A DNA stretch of 64,000 bases, taken from Helicobacter magdeburgensis (GTDB lineage Bacteria; Campylobacterota; Campylobacteria; Campylobacterales; Helicobacteraceae). How positions within the stretch are numbered: position 1 is the stretch's first letter; each line of letters starts with the position of its first letter. The notes under the pieces are model-generated. The model was not told the DNA's origin. It did not search any database and saw only the letters and a list, made by a program, of their open reading frames with translations. Position numbers and translations under genes: made by a program. The stretch covers positions 1-64,000 of the forward strand of contig NZ_JRPE02000004.1 in the NCBI RefSeq assembly GCF_000765825.2. Reading direction: 5' to 3'. Positions 21,201-28,556 of the stretch are shown here, piece after piece.

Positions 21201-21720
21201 AAAATCCCAAGCCACTTGCACTATACATTGTCTCAAAAAAGAGTGAAAACACACTCATACCTGCCAAAATCGCCACGATAGCCGTTGCCTGCATAGCTCC
21301 ATTTCCCCAAGCAAGCATATCTTTGCCTACCAAATCCTTGATAAAACCATACTTCGCAGGAGAGTAAATCGCTGATTGCACCGCCATAAGCAGTGTAGCA
21401 ATAAATGCAAGCCAAAACCAACCCATAAAATAACAAAGTGTAATAAAGCTCACAATCGCCACAGAAAACCACGCACTCACACGCATAACGATATTTTTAG
21501 GAAATTTATCAGCCAAGAATCCAGAAGGCGTAAAAAGCAGAATAAAAGGCAGCAAAATAAGGGCGTTAATAATACTTGTAAGCAATGTCAATTCACTGCC
21601 ATCATAGACTTTATACAGCGTATTTTGGATAGTGATTTTGTGTCCCAAATCCACAAAGGCATTAATGAAAGCCACTAAAACAAATGGTGTGAATCCGATA
21701 ATTTTCCATAGTTTATTCAT
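18232..21720 (-). CDS. Three-domain LplT/PlsC/Aas-like protein (MFS transporter, acyltransferase, acyl-ACP synthetase)
   Basis: A 1162-residue fusion. Residues 1 to about 420 form an MFS transporter with about twelve membrane segments, like the lysophospholipid flippase LplT. Residues about 430-630 are a PlsC-type acyltransferase with an HX4D motif in GNHISFVDWAM and FPEGSISRHG. Residues about 640-1162 are an AMP-forming synthetase with AAILFSSGSEGKPKGVMLSH and GYGATETTP. Together they would flip lysophospholipids inward and reacylate them. E. coli splits this between LplT and Aas. A -10-like TAGAAT lies upstream. The cgtA-like gene follows within 20 bases. Confidence 0.88.
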   Translation of the reverse strand: MNKLWKIIGFTPFVLVAFINAFVDLGHKITIQNTLYKVYDGSELTLLTSIINALILLPFILLFTPSGFLADKFPKNIVMRVSAWFSVAIVSFITLCYFMGWFWLAFIATLLMAVQSAIYSPAKYGFIKDLVGKDMLAWGNGAMQATAIVAILAGMSVFSLFFETMYSASGLGFLATKGEILQSIAPLGFVLMACAVAELYLCYRLPTMTQGSSESFDKEAYVSGKSLKRNLALLQSHRNIWLSVVGIAVFWSISQLLLASFPTYVKAEFNELNTFKVQMIIGFSGLGIIVGSIIAGRFSKQYIETGLIPLGALLVCLMTLLLLSFSSLAPYAIVFFLFGMGGALFVIPLNALIQFHAKEGELGKVLAGNNFIQNIGMLGFLAIGTIASLAQIEVSYLFYLCMVVAIGGMIYVVRLLPFSLVRMLVTLAFFQRYRLNVEGFENIPEQGGVLLLGNHISFVDWAMVQLALPRKVYFVMERSYYDRWYIRIFLDLFGVIPVSNAGSKRALESIAQKLQEGHMVCLFPEGSISRHGHLNEFKSGFELAAKHLESHQAVILPFYIRGLWGSAFSRSHTGFQERRKSFAKRNITIAFGESLDIHSNAQQVKAKVFELSFSAWKSQCEFLPTLGRAWIDSAKKWGSEVAIVDSMSGSMSYTRMLAITLILSKLFANQTKGQQNVGIILPASLASSLCNLSLLMASKTIVNLNFTAGQKAIDAAIASAQIETIYTSQKFMDKLMGKGVALSFPQNVKVLYMEDLIGIVKSNKIDFVCKMIQAILLPSFMLKWLYVKGVKNTDVAAILFSSGSEGKPKGVMLSHLNIMSNILQISDVIHARSEDSMLSSLPPFHAFGLTVTMLMPLLEGMLSVTHADPTDAVGIAKAVAKNKVSVMCGTSTFLGIYARNSKVDKMMFDSLRLVVAGAEKLKKDVKEAFVMKFNKEIYEGYGATETTPVASVNLPSEFDADNWELHKASKDGSVGMPLPGSAIRIVDPNTMEELPVGEDGLILIGGHQVMVGYLNDEEKTREVIVELDGIRWYKSGDKGHLDSNGFIHIVDRYSRFAKIGGEMVSLGGIEEEIAKIIKKEEIDESVKYVAVALEDSKKGESVVLLVSGEQEQCQKLESALKDSALPTLFKPSKILYVEAIPVLGSGKVDLKGAKDLAKDLVG

Positions 21721-21804
21721 AATCCTTAACTCCTTAATATGATAATGTTGTTTAAACTAGATTCTACCCGAATTAAAAAAAAGACAACGCAGGATAGGCA
21801 GATT

Positions 21805-22821
21805 CTACCTTTCACTTAGAATCTTCATTTTACCATTCTCCACCACAACATACATATCTTTCTTGCCCACAGAGCTAAAGCTTGGCTTACCTTTGAGTGT
21901 GGCTTTGTAATCCTGCATAAAGCTAATGCGATACATATTTCTATGGGCTTCATTTGGGTAGATTGAGACATTTACAAGTGAGATTCTAATCACCTTATCT
22001 TCATTTTTAGCAAAAATATTTTTCTTATGCTCCCTAAAAGATTTAAAGCTCATACCATCGGGGCGATAGAAGTCTTTTTCATCATAAAAGGCAAGATAGC
22101 TTGTCAAATCGCTTTTTTGCCACGCATTTTTCCACTGATACAAGCTTGAAAGCACAAGGGCGAGTTCATCAACATCAGCAGGTTTTAACTCCCCCTCATA
22201 AGTAATAAGCATTGTTTTTTTCCAATCAATGAGCCTATCATACTTTTTCAATAACTCATTATCAATAGCAATACAACCTCGCGTATTCAGCTCTTCTCTA
22301 TTGCCATTTAAAGGCAATCCGTGAATCCAGATTCCACCGCCTGTTTTTTTAAGCGATTGATCATACACATTTGGGTAGCTTGTAGAAAATGCCAAAGGTC
22401 CATAATACTGATCAAGCCCGGTTAATCGTGCATTTAAATCATACGAGCCAATGGGCGTTGTCAAATCACCCTCTTTTTTCTTATTGCCCTTACCTTTTGC
22501 CACAAGAGCTGAAGAGCTGCCAAGCTCGTGCAATGCAGAATCTTTAAATTGATACAAATGCAGTGATGGGGCAGATTTGTTTGATACAAATAAAAATTTC
22601 AAATCCTCAAAATACCCATATTCTGTCGCACTCTCTTTGAGATACTCTGCCCAATATTCTTTGCTTGTCAAATACCCTTCAAGCTTAGATTCTATACTGC
22701 CTATGCCATTTTTTTTATATTCATTAACCAATGCTACAAGCTGTGGATCTAGGGCATATACATACCCCACACACATCGCCATACATATAAGCACTTTTTT
22801 CACAAATCCCATACTTTTCAC
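21805..22821 (-). CDS. csd6: Murein L,D-carboxypeptidase/transpeptidase-fold protein, Csd6 (Pgp2) family
   Basis: A 338-residue protein with an N-terminal signal sequence (KVLICMAMCVGYVYA). The YkuD/L,D-transpeptidase-fold catalytic region is GGGIWIHGLPLNGNREELN then TRGCIAIDN, giving the catalytic His and Cys. The C-terminal part resembles the NTF2-like domain of Csd6. In Helicobacter pylori, Csd6 trims muropeptide tetrapeptides to tripeptides and supports helical shape. It is the last gene after era, as in H. pylori. An A8 run on the coding strand (22716-22709) near the start could permit slippage. Confidence 0.87.
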   Translation of the reverse strand: MKSMGFVKKVLICMAMCVGYVYALDPQLVALVNEYKKNGIGSIESKLEGYLTSKEYWAEYLKESATEYGYFEDLKFLFVSNKSAPSLHLYQFKDSALHELGSSSALVAKGKGNKKKEGDLTTPIGSYDLNARLTGLDQYYGPLAFSTSYPNVYDQSLKKTGGGIWIHGLPLNGNREELNTRGCIAIDNELLKKYDRLIDWKKTMLITYEGELKPADVDELALVLSSLYQWKNAWQKSDLTSYLAFYDEKDFYRPDGMSFKSFREHKKNIFAKNEDKVIRISLVNVSIYPNEAHRNMYRISFMQDYKATLKGKPSFSSVGKKDMYVVVENGKMKILSER

Positions 22822-22829
22822 TCCTTTAT

Positions 22830-23804
22830 TTATAAAGTAAAATCATACCCTATTTTTTTCAATAGGTCTTTTTGCTTACTCCAGCCTTTATACACGCTCA
22901 CATCAAGCTTGAGATACACAGGCTTTGGGCTTAAAGCTAAAATTTTTTCTCTCGCACATTTGCTAATGCGTTTAATACTAGAACCACCCTTGCCTATCAC
23001 AACGCCCTTTTGACTTTGCTTCTCCACAATAATTTCCGCAAAAATCCTATCTAGCTTTTCCCCCTTCTCAAATTGCTTTAACATCACATCTGCTTCATAA
23101 GGAATCTCATCGCTAAGATTCTCAAACAAACTTTCTCGTATCATTTCTTTATAAATTTCTTTAATTGAAGATGGTGTTAGCAACTCTTCATCATAATAAA
23201 AGGGCGATTGTGGCAGAAAACTCGCAATGCTCTTTAAAAGCAAATCCCTATCAAAGCCCTTTTTTACACTAAAAGGCAAAAGAGCTAGAAAATGCTTATC
23301 AAATTTTTGATATTCCGCCATTTTTGCGAGTATCGCTTCATTACTGCAAGTATCACTTTTACTTAAAAGTAAAATATGTTTGCCCTGATAGAGTTCTAAA
23401 AAATGCTGATAATGCTTCACATCATCGGTAATCGGTGCGAGATAAAGTGCTAAATCACAATCACCCATAGCCTTCAAAGCCTGTGAAAGCATATATTGAT
23501 TCAGCAGTTTTTCTTGATGATGAATCCCGGGCGTATCTACAAACACTATTTGTGCGTTAAGCGGGGCATAAGGCACAATGATTTGGAGTTGCTTACGCGT
23601 AGCGTTTGCTTTATGTGAAACAAGGGCTAGATTTTCCCCTAAAAGATGATTTAAAAGCGTTGATTTCCCAGCATTTGGTCTGCCAAGTGTAGCCACAAAC
23701 CCAGAGCGGGTAGGCAGCTTCACACTAGATTCTAAACTCACTTGAGATTCTATATTTTCATAAGATTCTAAGTTTGTGCCAGATTCCAAACAAGATTTAG
23801 ACAT
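22830..23804 (-). CDS. era: GTPase Era
   Basis: A 324-residue essential GTPase that binds 16S rRNA in 30S maturation. G1 is GRPNAGKST, G3 DTPG and G4 the unusual LSKSD; the C-terminal KH domain carries VIGKGGSSIKRISKCARE. Residues 1 to about 33 (rich in LES, NLES, IES, SLES) form an extension absent from typical Era. The DNA encoding it is a cluster of AGATTCT heptamers, so the true start or origin of this segment deserves caution; no later start codon with a good ribosome binding site is evident. Confidence 0.93.
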   Translation of the reverse strand: MSKSCLESGTNLESYENIESQVSLESSVKLPTRSGFVATLGRPNAGKSTLLNHLLGENLALVSHKANATRKQLQIIVPYAPLNAQIVFVDTPGIHHQEKLLNQYMLSQALKAMGDCDLALYLAPITDDVKHYQHFLELYQGKHILLLSKSDTCSNEAILAKMAEYQKFDKHFLALLPFSVKKGFDRDLLLKSIASFLPQSPFYYDEELLTPSSIKEIYKEMIRESLFENLSDEIPYEADVMLKQFEKGEKLDRIFAEIIVEKQSQKGVVIGKGGSSIKRISKCAREKILALSPKPVYLKLDVSVYKGWSKQKDLLKKIGYDFTL

Positions 23805-23839
23805 ATAATCCCCCTTGCCTAAAGCTACAAGCCCACTGC

Positions 23840-25168
23840 TTAGAGAATATATCGTGCCAAATCCACATTTTCTACCACATCTCCCAATCGCTCTTTCACC
23901 ATCTCCGCTGTAATAGTAATCTCCCTACCTTGATAAGTATCAATATCAAAACTAATCTCTTCTAGCACTCTTTCAATAGTCGTATGCAACCGCCTTGCAC
24001 CAATATCTTCTGTGCGTTCATTGGCACTATGAGAGAGCTTTGCTATCTCGCGTATAGCCTCATCGCTAAATTCAAGCCTAATATTTTCTGTATCAAGTAA
24101 GAGCTGATACTGCCGCAAAAGTGAGCTTTTGGTTTGGGTTAGAATCTTATACAAACTCTCTTCATTGAGTGAATCTAGCTCCACACGCAAGGGAAATCGC
24201 CCCTGCAATTCTGGTATCAAATCACTTGGTTTGCTAAAGTGAAACGCCCCTGCGGCGATAAATAAAATATAATCTGTCTTTATCTGCCCATATTTTGTAT
24301 TGACCACACTACCTTCAACAATAGGCAACAAATCCCTTTGCACACCCTCTTTGCTAGGATCCTGCCTTGAGCTATCCTTACTTCCCACGGCGACCTTATC
24401 AATCTCATCAATGAAAATCACACCATTAGATTCTGCCCTTTTTAGCCCCTCTGCTCGTATAGCTTCTGAATCTAGCACGGATTCTGTGGCTTCATACATT
24501 AAAGCCTCTTTTGCCTCTTTGACACTCACTTCCTTTTTGACCTTATCATTTGTAACATTTAGCACTTTAAAAATGGACTCTTGGACTTTTATCATATCCG
24601 GTGGCAGATTATCATCGCCCACTTGTGCCTTTTTGCTTATCTCTATTTCAATTTTTAGCTCATCAACCTCGCCTTTAAGTACTTTTTGCTTCATTTTAGC
24701 AAAGCTTATATCATACTCATTTTGCTTAGATTCACTAGCCCCCTGCGGCAGTGGTGGCAAAAGCTTTTTGGTAATTTTTTCAATAATGTAGTCATTAATC
24801 TCCGCTTGTGCTTTTTGTCTATGCTCATTCTCTACAAGATTGACACTTGCTAAGACTAAATCTCGCACCATAGATTCTACATCTCGCCCCACAAAGCCAA
24901 CTTCTGTATATTTACTCGCCTCCACTTTGACAAAGGGCAATCCCATCATTTTTGCCATTCTGCGAGCAATTTCCGTTTTTCCCACACCTGTTGAACCAAT
25001 CATCAAAATATTTTTAGGCGTTATCTCATCTTGCACTTCCTTATCAAGCTTCATTCTGCGATAGCGGTTTCTTAACGCAATCGCCACAGCTTTTTTAGCC
25101 TCACTCTGCCCTATAATATAGCCATCAAGGTATTCTACAATCTGCTTTGGTGTCATATTTTCTTTCAT
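23840..25168 (-). CDS. hslU: ATP-dependent protease ATPase subunit HslU
   Basis: A 442-residue AAA+ unfoldase partnering HslV. It shows a Walker A GSTGVGKTEIARRMA, a Walker B GVIFIDEIDKVA, the I-domain (about 110-245) and the C-terminal end ARYIL that inserts into HslV. It lies 10 bases after hslV. Confidence 0.97.
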   Translation of the reverse strand: MKENMTPKQIVEYLDGYIIGQSEAKKAVAIALRNRYRRMKLDKEVQDEITPKNILMIGSTGVGKTEIARRMAKMMGLPFVKVEASKYTEVGFVGRDVESMVRDLVLASVNLVENEHRQKAQAEINDYIIEKITKKLLPPLPQGASESKQNEYDISFAKMKQKVLKGEVDELKIEIEISKKAQVGDDNLPPDMIKVQESIFKVLNVTNDKVKKEVSVKEAKEALMYEATESVLDSEAIRAEGLKRAESNGVIFIDEIDKVAVGSKDSSRQDPSKEGVQRDLLPIVEGSVVNTKYGQIKTDYILFIAAGAFHFSKPSDLIPELQGRFPLRVELDSLNEESLYKILTQTKSSLLRQYQLLLDTENIRLEFSDEAIREIAKLSHSANERTEDIGARRLHTTIERVLEEISFDIDTYQGREITITAEMVKERLGDVVENVDLARYIL

Positions 25169-25178
25169 TTTTACTCCA

Positions 25179-25721
25179 TTAAAGTTCTAAGATTCTAATA
25201 TTTGTATTTGTGTAGATACATAGCTCCCCTGCGATATGCAAAGACTTCTCCACAAGCTCCTTTGGCGGAATCTGTGCGTATCTGTCTAATGCCCTAGCCG
25301 CACTTAGAGCATAGTTCCCCCCACTGCCAATCGCAGCAATCTTGCCATCTTCTGGCTCCACCACATCGCCTGTCCCACTTAAAATATAAATATGCTCGGT
25401 ATTTAGCACAATCATCATCGCTTCAAGCTTTCGCAAATACTTATCCTTACGCCATTCTTTGCTAAACTCAAGCACACTTCGCACCAAATCGCCCTTGCGT
25501 CCTTCCAAAATCCGCTCAAACATATCAAATAAAGAAAACGCATCAGCCGTGCTTCCCGCAAAGCCGCTTAGAATCTGCCCATTATAAAGCGTGCGGATTT
25601 TTGTGGCATTATTTTTCAATACACAATTCCCAAAGGTTACTTGCCCATCGCCGCCGATAATAGCACATTTCTTCCCTTCAAATTCGCCCTTATAGCCAAG
25701 TATGGTTGTCGCTTCAAACAT
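25179..25721 (-). CDS. hslV: ATP-dependent protease subunit HslV
   Basis: A 180-residue proteasome-like peptidase. The nucleophile is expected to be Thr5 after a short MFEA prosegment (ATTILGYKG). GDGQVTFGN and [18 protein letters not shown] are typical. It lies 2 bases after rplI and forms HslUV with the next gene. Confidence 0.96.
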   Translation of the reverse strand: MFEATTILGYKGEFEGKKCAIIGGDGQVTFGNCVLKNNATKIRTLYNGQILSGFAGSTADAFSLFDMFERILEGRKGDLVRSVLEFSKEWRKDKYLRKLEAMMIVLNTEHIYILSGTGDVVEPEDGKIAAIGSGGNYALSAARALDRYAQIPPKELVEKSLHIAGELCIYTNTNIRILEL

Positions 25722-25723
25722 TA

Positions 25724-26173
25724 TTAATCCTTTTGTGCTTTGATAGTGAGCTTAAGCGTAGCATTTATGCTGTGTCCAAGTTTTACAAGAGCGGAAAAAT
25801 CGCCAATATGCTTTATTGCCTTATCAATCTCAATATGCTTTTTATCAATTTCAATTTTATGTGCGAGTAAGGCTTGGGCTATCTCATCTTTTGTAATAGA
25901 GCCAAAAAGCGTATCATTTGCCCCAACTTTTTTCTCTAAAACAAGATGTAAAGATTCTAAAGTTTGTTTTAATTGCTTAAGTTCGGCAATTTCAAGGGCT
26001 TCAAGCTCGGCTAATTTTCTCTGCTCTGCCTTATATTTATTAATCACTTCATTTGTAGCGTGTTTTGCCTTGCCCTTAGCGATAAGGAAGTTTTGCCCAT
26101 AACCATCTTTGACTTCTACAATCTCGCCCTTTTTGCCAAGCCCCTGCACATTCTCTAAAAGTAAAACTTTCAT
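25724..26173 (-). CDS. rplI: 50S ribosomal protein L9
   Basis: A 149-residue L9 with the N-terminal globular motif [20 protein letters not shown] and [13 protein letters not shown], a long connecting helix and a C-terminal domain. It heads the leftward operon rplI-hslV-hslU-era-csd6. Confidence 0.97.
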   Translation of the reverse strand: MKVLLLENVQGLGKKGEIVEVKDGYGQNFLIAKGKAKHATNEVINKYKAEQRKLAELEALEIAELKQLKQTLESLHLVLEKKVGANDTLFGSITKDEIAQALLAHKIEIDKKHIEIDKAIKHIGDFSALVKLGHSINATLKLTIKAQKD

Positions 26174-26189
26174 ATTTTCTCCATTGCGT

Positions 26190-26195
26190 TATAAT
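26190..26195 (+). promoter_or_regulatory. Putative -10 element for the YgjP-like gene
   Basis: TATAAT in GCGTTATAATAAAAGG lies 34 bases before the ATG at 26,230. It overlaps, in opposite orientation, the rplI promoter just to its right, so the two promoters may exclude each other. Confidence 0.5.
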
Positions 26196-26205
26196 AAAAG
26201 GCAAG

Positions 26206-26211
26206 ATTATA
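26206..26211 (-). promoter_or_regulatory. Putative -10 element for rplI-hslVU-era-csd6
   Basis: The minus strand reads TTTTAGCTATAATCTTGCC; TATAAT lies about 32 bases before the rplI ATG. It is a perfect -10 hexamer on the opposite strand from the YgjP promoter. Confidence 0.6.
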
Positions 26212-26229
26212 GCTAAAAGTGGCAATATT

Positions 26230-26922
26230 ATGTTAAAAGCTCTGCAAAATTCCTATCCCAACGCCAAGTCCATTTATATTGAATCTAAGGCGATTATGTA
26301 TCCACGCATTGTGATTAAGGCGGATTTATCTGTGTATGTGCGTGTGCCTAAAGCCTTTAGCCAAGAGCAGATTTTAGATTTTATTCACACTCATCAAAGC
26401 TGGATTCACACTACCCTTGCTAAGCTCCAAACACAAAAGCAAGATTCTCACATTTTTTTACAATCTCACACAGGAGAAATACTTGTCTTTGGAGAGTGGC
26501 TAAGGTATGAAAAGATTTTGACAGAATCTACCGCAGAATCTACGCCCAACTCCCCACAACCCCACCGCCTTAAAGCCATTTTACGCACTTTACTTTTAGA
26601 ATACATCACGCAACAATGTGCCTTTTATGCTTCGCTTATGGGGCTTGTGTATAAGGATATAAAAATCACAAATGCCCTTAGTCGCTTTGGGAGCTGCACT
26701 TTTGACAATCGCTTAAAATTCTCATTTATGCTCATTTTTGCGGATAAAAAACTCATTGATTATGTGATTATCCACGAGTTAAGCCACATCGTGCATAAAA
26801 ATCACTCACAAAGTTTTTGGAATCTTGTAGAAAGATTCTGCCCAAATGCCAAAGCTCATCGCAAAGCCTTACGCAAAGAGGCAAAATTCTACCCTGCATT
26901 ACTACAAAGGCTCTCTATATAA
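26230..26922 (+). CDS. YgjP-type (DUF45) zinc metallopeptidase
   Basis: A 230-residue cytosolic protein of the YgjP/WLM-like family. The zinc motif HELSH in YVIIHELSHIVHKNHSQSFW, with the downstream His as third ligand, is clear. The N-terminal half has the family beta-rich region VYVRVPKAFSQEQILDFIHT. Members are thought to process proteins but physiological substrates are poorly defined. It stands alone between the divergent rplI operon and the convergent trp genes. Confidence 0.8.
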   Translation: MLKALQNSYPNAKSIYIESKAIMYPRIVIKADLSVYVRVPKAFSQEQILDFIHTHQSWIHTTLAKLQTQKQDSHIFLQSHTGEILVFGEWLRYEKILTESTAESTPNSPQPHRLKAILRTLLLEYITQQCAFYASLMGLVYKDIKITNALSRFGSCTFDNRLKFSFMLIFADKKLIDYVIIHELSHIVHKNHSQSFWNLVERFCPNAKAHRKALRKEAKFYPALLQRLSI

Positions 26923-26935
26923 ATTTCTTTGATGC

Positions 26936-26963
26936 CACTACTCTTTTGACACTACTCTTTTGA
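26936..26963. repeat. Tandem 14-bp duplication at the trpGD stop codon
   Basis: CACTACTCTTTTGA occurs twice head to tail. On the minus strand the first copy read supplies the last codons and the TAG of trpGD; the second lies just beyond. It looks like a recent replication slippage event. Confidence 0.9.
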
Positions 26964-28556
26964 TAGCTTTGCAAACGCATCTAGCACTTCAAGCACACGC
27001 TTAGATTCTATAATCTTTTCTGCTAGGAAATAGCCCTCTTTTATGCTCTCTGCCTTCCCTGCTAGATACAATCCCGCCCCGGTATTGAGAGCGACAAGCT
27101 GGGCTTTTGGGGAAGATTTCACAGGTAATTTGGAGTTAAAAATATCAAGCGTGATTTGTTTATTCTCTTCACTATCCCCGCCTTTTAGCACACTATAAGG
27201 GACAAAGTCTAGCCCCACAACAGAGGGATTAAACACATAGCTGTGAATCTTGCCATTATCTAGCTCTGTAATTTGTGTAGGGGCGGAGAGTGAAATCTCA
27301 TCATAGTTATCAAAGCCACTTACAACTATCGCTCTTTTTATGCCTAAAATCGCTAAAGCCCTAGCCATAATCTCCGTATAAGCTTTATCAAATACACCAA
27401 TACATTGATGGGTAACACTCGCAGGATTTGCTAGGGGACCGATAAGATTAAAAGCTGTCTTAAAGCCTAGACTTGCCCTTGCTGGAGCGGCAAACCGCAT
27501 AGCAGCGTGAAACTTTTGAGCAAACAAAAATGTAATGCCTAGCTGATTATAGATATTTTGAGCGGTGTGAATCTCCATATTGATATTAACCCCCAAGGCT
27601 TGAAGCAAATCAACCGAGCCAGATTGCGAGGTTACAGCCTTATTGCCGTGTTTAATAATCTTCACTCCACCAGTAGCAAGGAGCAAAGCACTTGTTGTAG
27701 AAACATTAAAAGTCTTATTGGGACTGCCGCCCGTGCCTACCATATCAAGCCGCACCTCATCACTCTTAGGCAAAGCAAAGGAAATTGCCTTTTTCTTTAG
27801 CACAGAAGCAAAGCCGGCTAGCTCCTCTTCATTTACCCCTTTTATCTCAAGGCTTGTAAGAATACTGCCAATTTGCGCATCATTCACATTCCCTTCTGTA
27901 ATCTCATCCATCACATCATAGGCTTGTTTAAAGCTAAGATTCTGCCCTTGTAATGTGCTTTTTAGATAATCTTTTATGGGGATAATCTCATTTCTATAAT
28001 GCAGGAAATTAAGTAGCATTTTTTCACCATCAATTGTGCCAATAGATTCTGGGTGAAACTGCACACCCACAAGATGATACGACTTATGAGTAATCGCCAT
28101 AATCTCGCCATCTTCACTCCACGCGCTCACCTCTAAGCTTGTGGGCAAATCCTGCACTCTACCCACAAGCGAGTGATACCGCACGATAGGCGTATTTTGT
28201 GCGATATTGCGAAAAAGCCCTTTTTGATTATGTTTTATTGGCTCAACTTTGCCGTGAATGATATGTTTAGCATTTACTATCTCCATACCAAAAGCCGCCA
28301 TAATCGCCTGATGTCCTAGGCAGATTCCAAGAATGGGGATAATGCCTTGAAACTCCTTTACAATCTCAATGGATATTCCCGCTTCTTTTGGGCTTTTTGG
28401 ACCCGGACCGATGATGATATATTGCGGATTTATATCTTTTATCTCTTGAATGCTTATCTTATCGCTTCTTGCGACTTGAATAGGAAAGCCAAAGCGGTAA
28501 AAAGCCTGATAAATATTAAAGGTAAAAGAATCGTAATTATCAATCAATAAAATCAT
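26952..28556 (-). CDS. trpGD: Anthranilate synthase glutaminase fused to anthranilate phosphoribosyltransferase (TrpG-TrpD)
   Basis: A 534-residue bifunctional tryptophan enzyme. Residues 1 to about 190 form the amidotransferase (LLIDNYDSFTFNIYQ, nucleophile Cys in ILGICLGHQ, His/Glu in FHPES). Residues about 195-534 form the phosphoribosyltransferase with GTGGSPNKTFNVSTTSALL for PRPP and KHGNKAVTSQSGSVDLLQALG. The ATG overlaps the trpE stop by 4 bases. No trpC, trpF, trpB or trpA follows. Confidence 0.95.
   Translation of the reverse strand: MILLIDNYDSFTFNIYQAFYRFGFPIQVARSDKISIQEIKDINPQYIIIGPGPKSPKEAGISIEIVKEFQGIIPILGICLGHQAIMAAFGMEIVNAKHIIHGKVEPIKHNQKGLFRNIAQNTPIVRYHSLVGRVQDLPTSLEVSAWSEDGEIMAITHKSYHLVGVQFHPESIGTIDGEKMLLNFLHYRNEIIPIKDYLKSTLQGQNLSFKQAYDVMDEITEGNVNDAQIGSILTSLEIKGVNEEELAGFASVLKKKAISFALPKSDEVRLDMVGTGGSPNKTFNVSTTSALLLATGGVKIIKHGNKAVTSQSGSVDLLQALGVNINMEIHTAQNIYNQLGITFLFAQKFHAAMRFAAPARASLGFKTAFNLIGPLANPASVTHQCIGVFDKAYTEIMARALAILGIKRAIVVSGFDNYDEISLSAPTQITELDNGKIHSYVFNPSVVGLDFVPYSVLKGGDSEENKQITLDIFNSKLPVKSSPKAQLVALNTGAGLYLAGKAESIKEGYFLAEKIIESKRVLEVLDAFAKLSKE

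Noticed and set aside
24300-24791. 163-codon plus-strand frame opposite hslU
   Set aside because: Ser/Leu-rich antisense frame over conserved HslU sequence, with no independent support.
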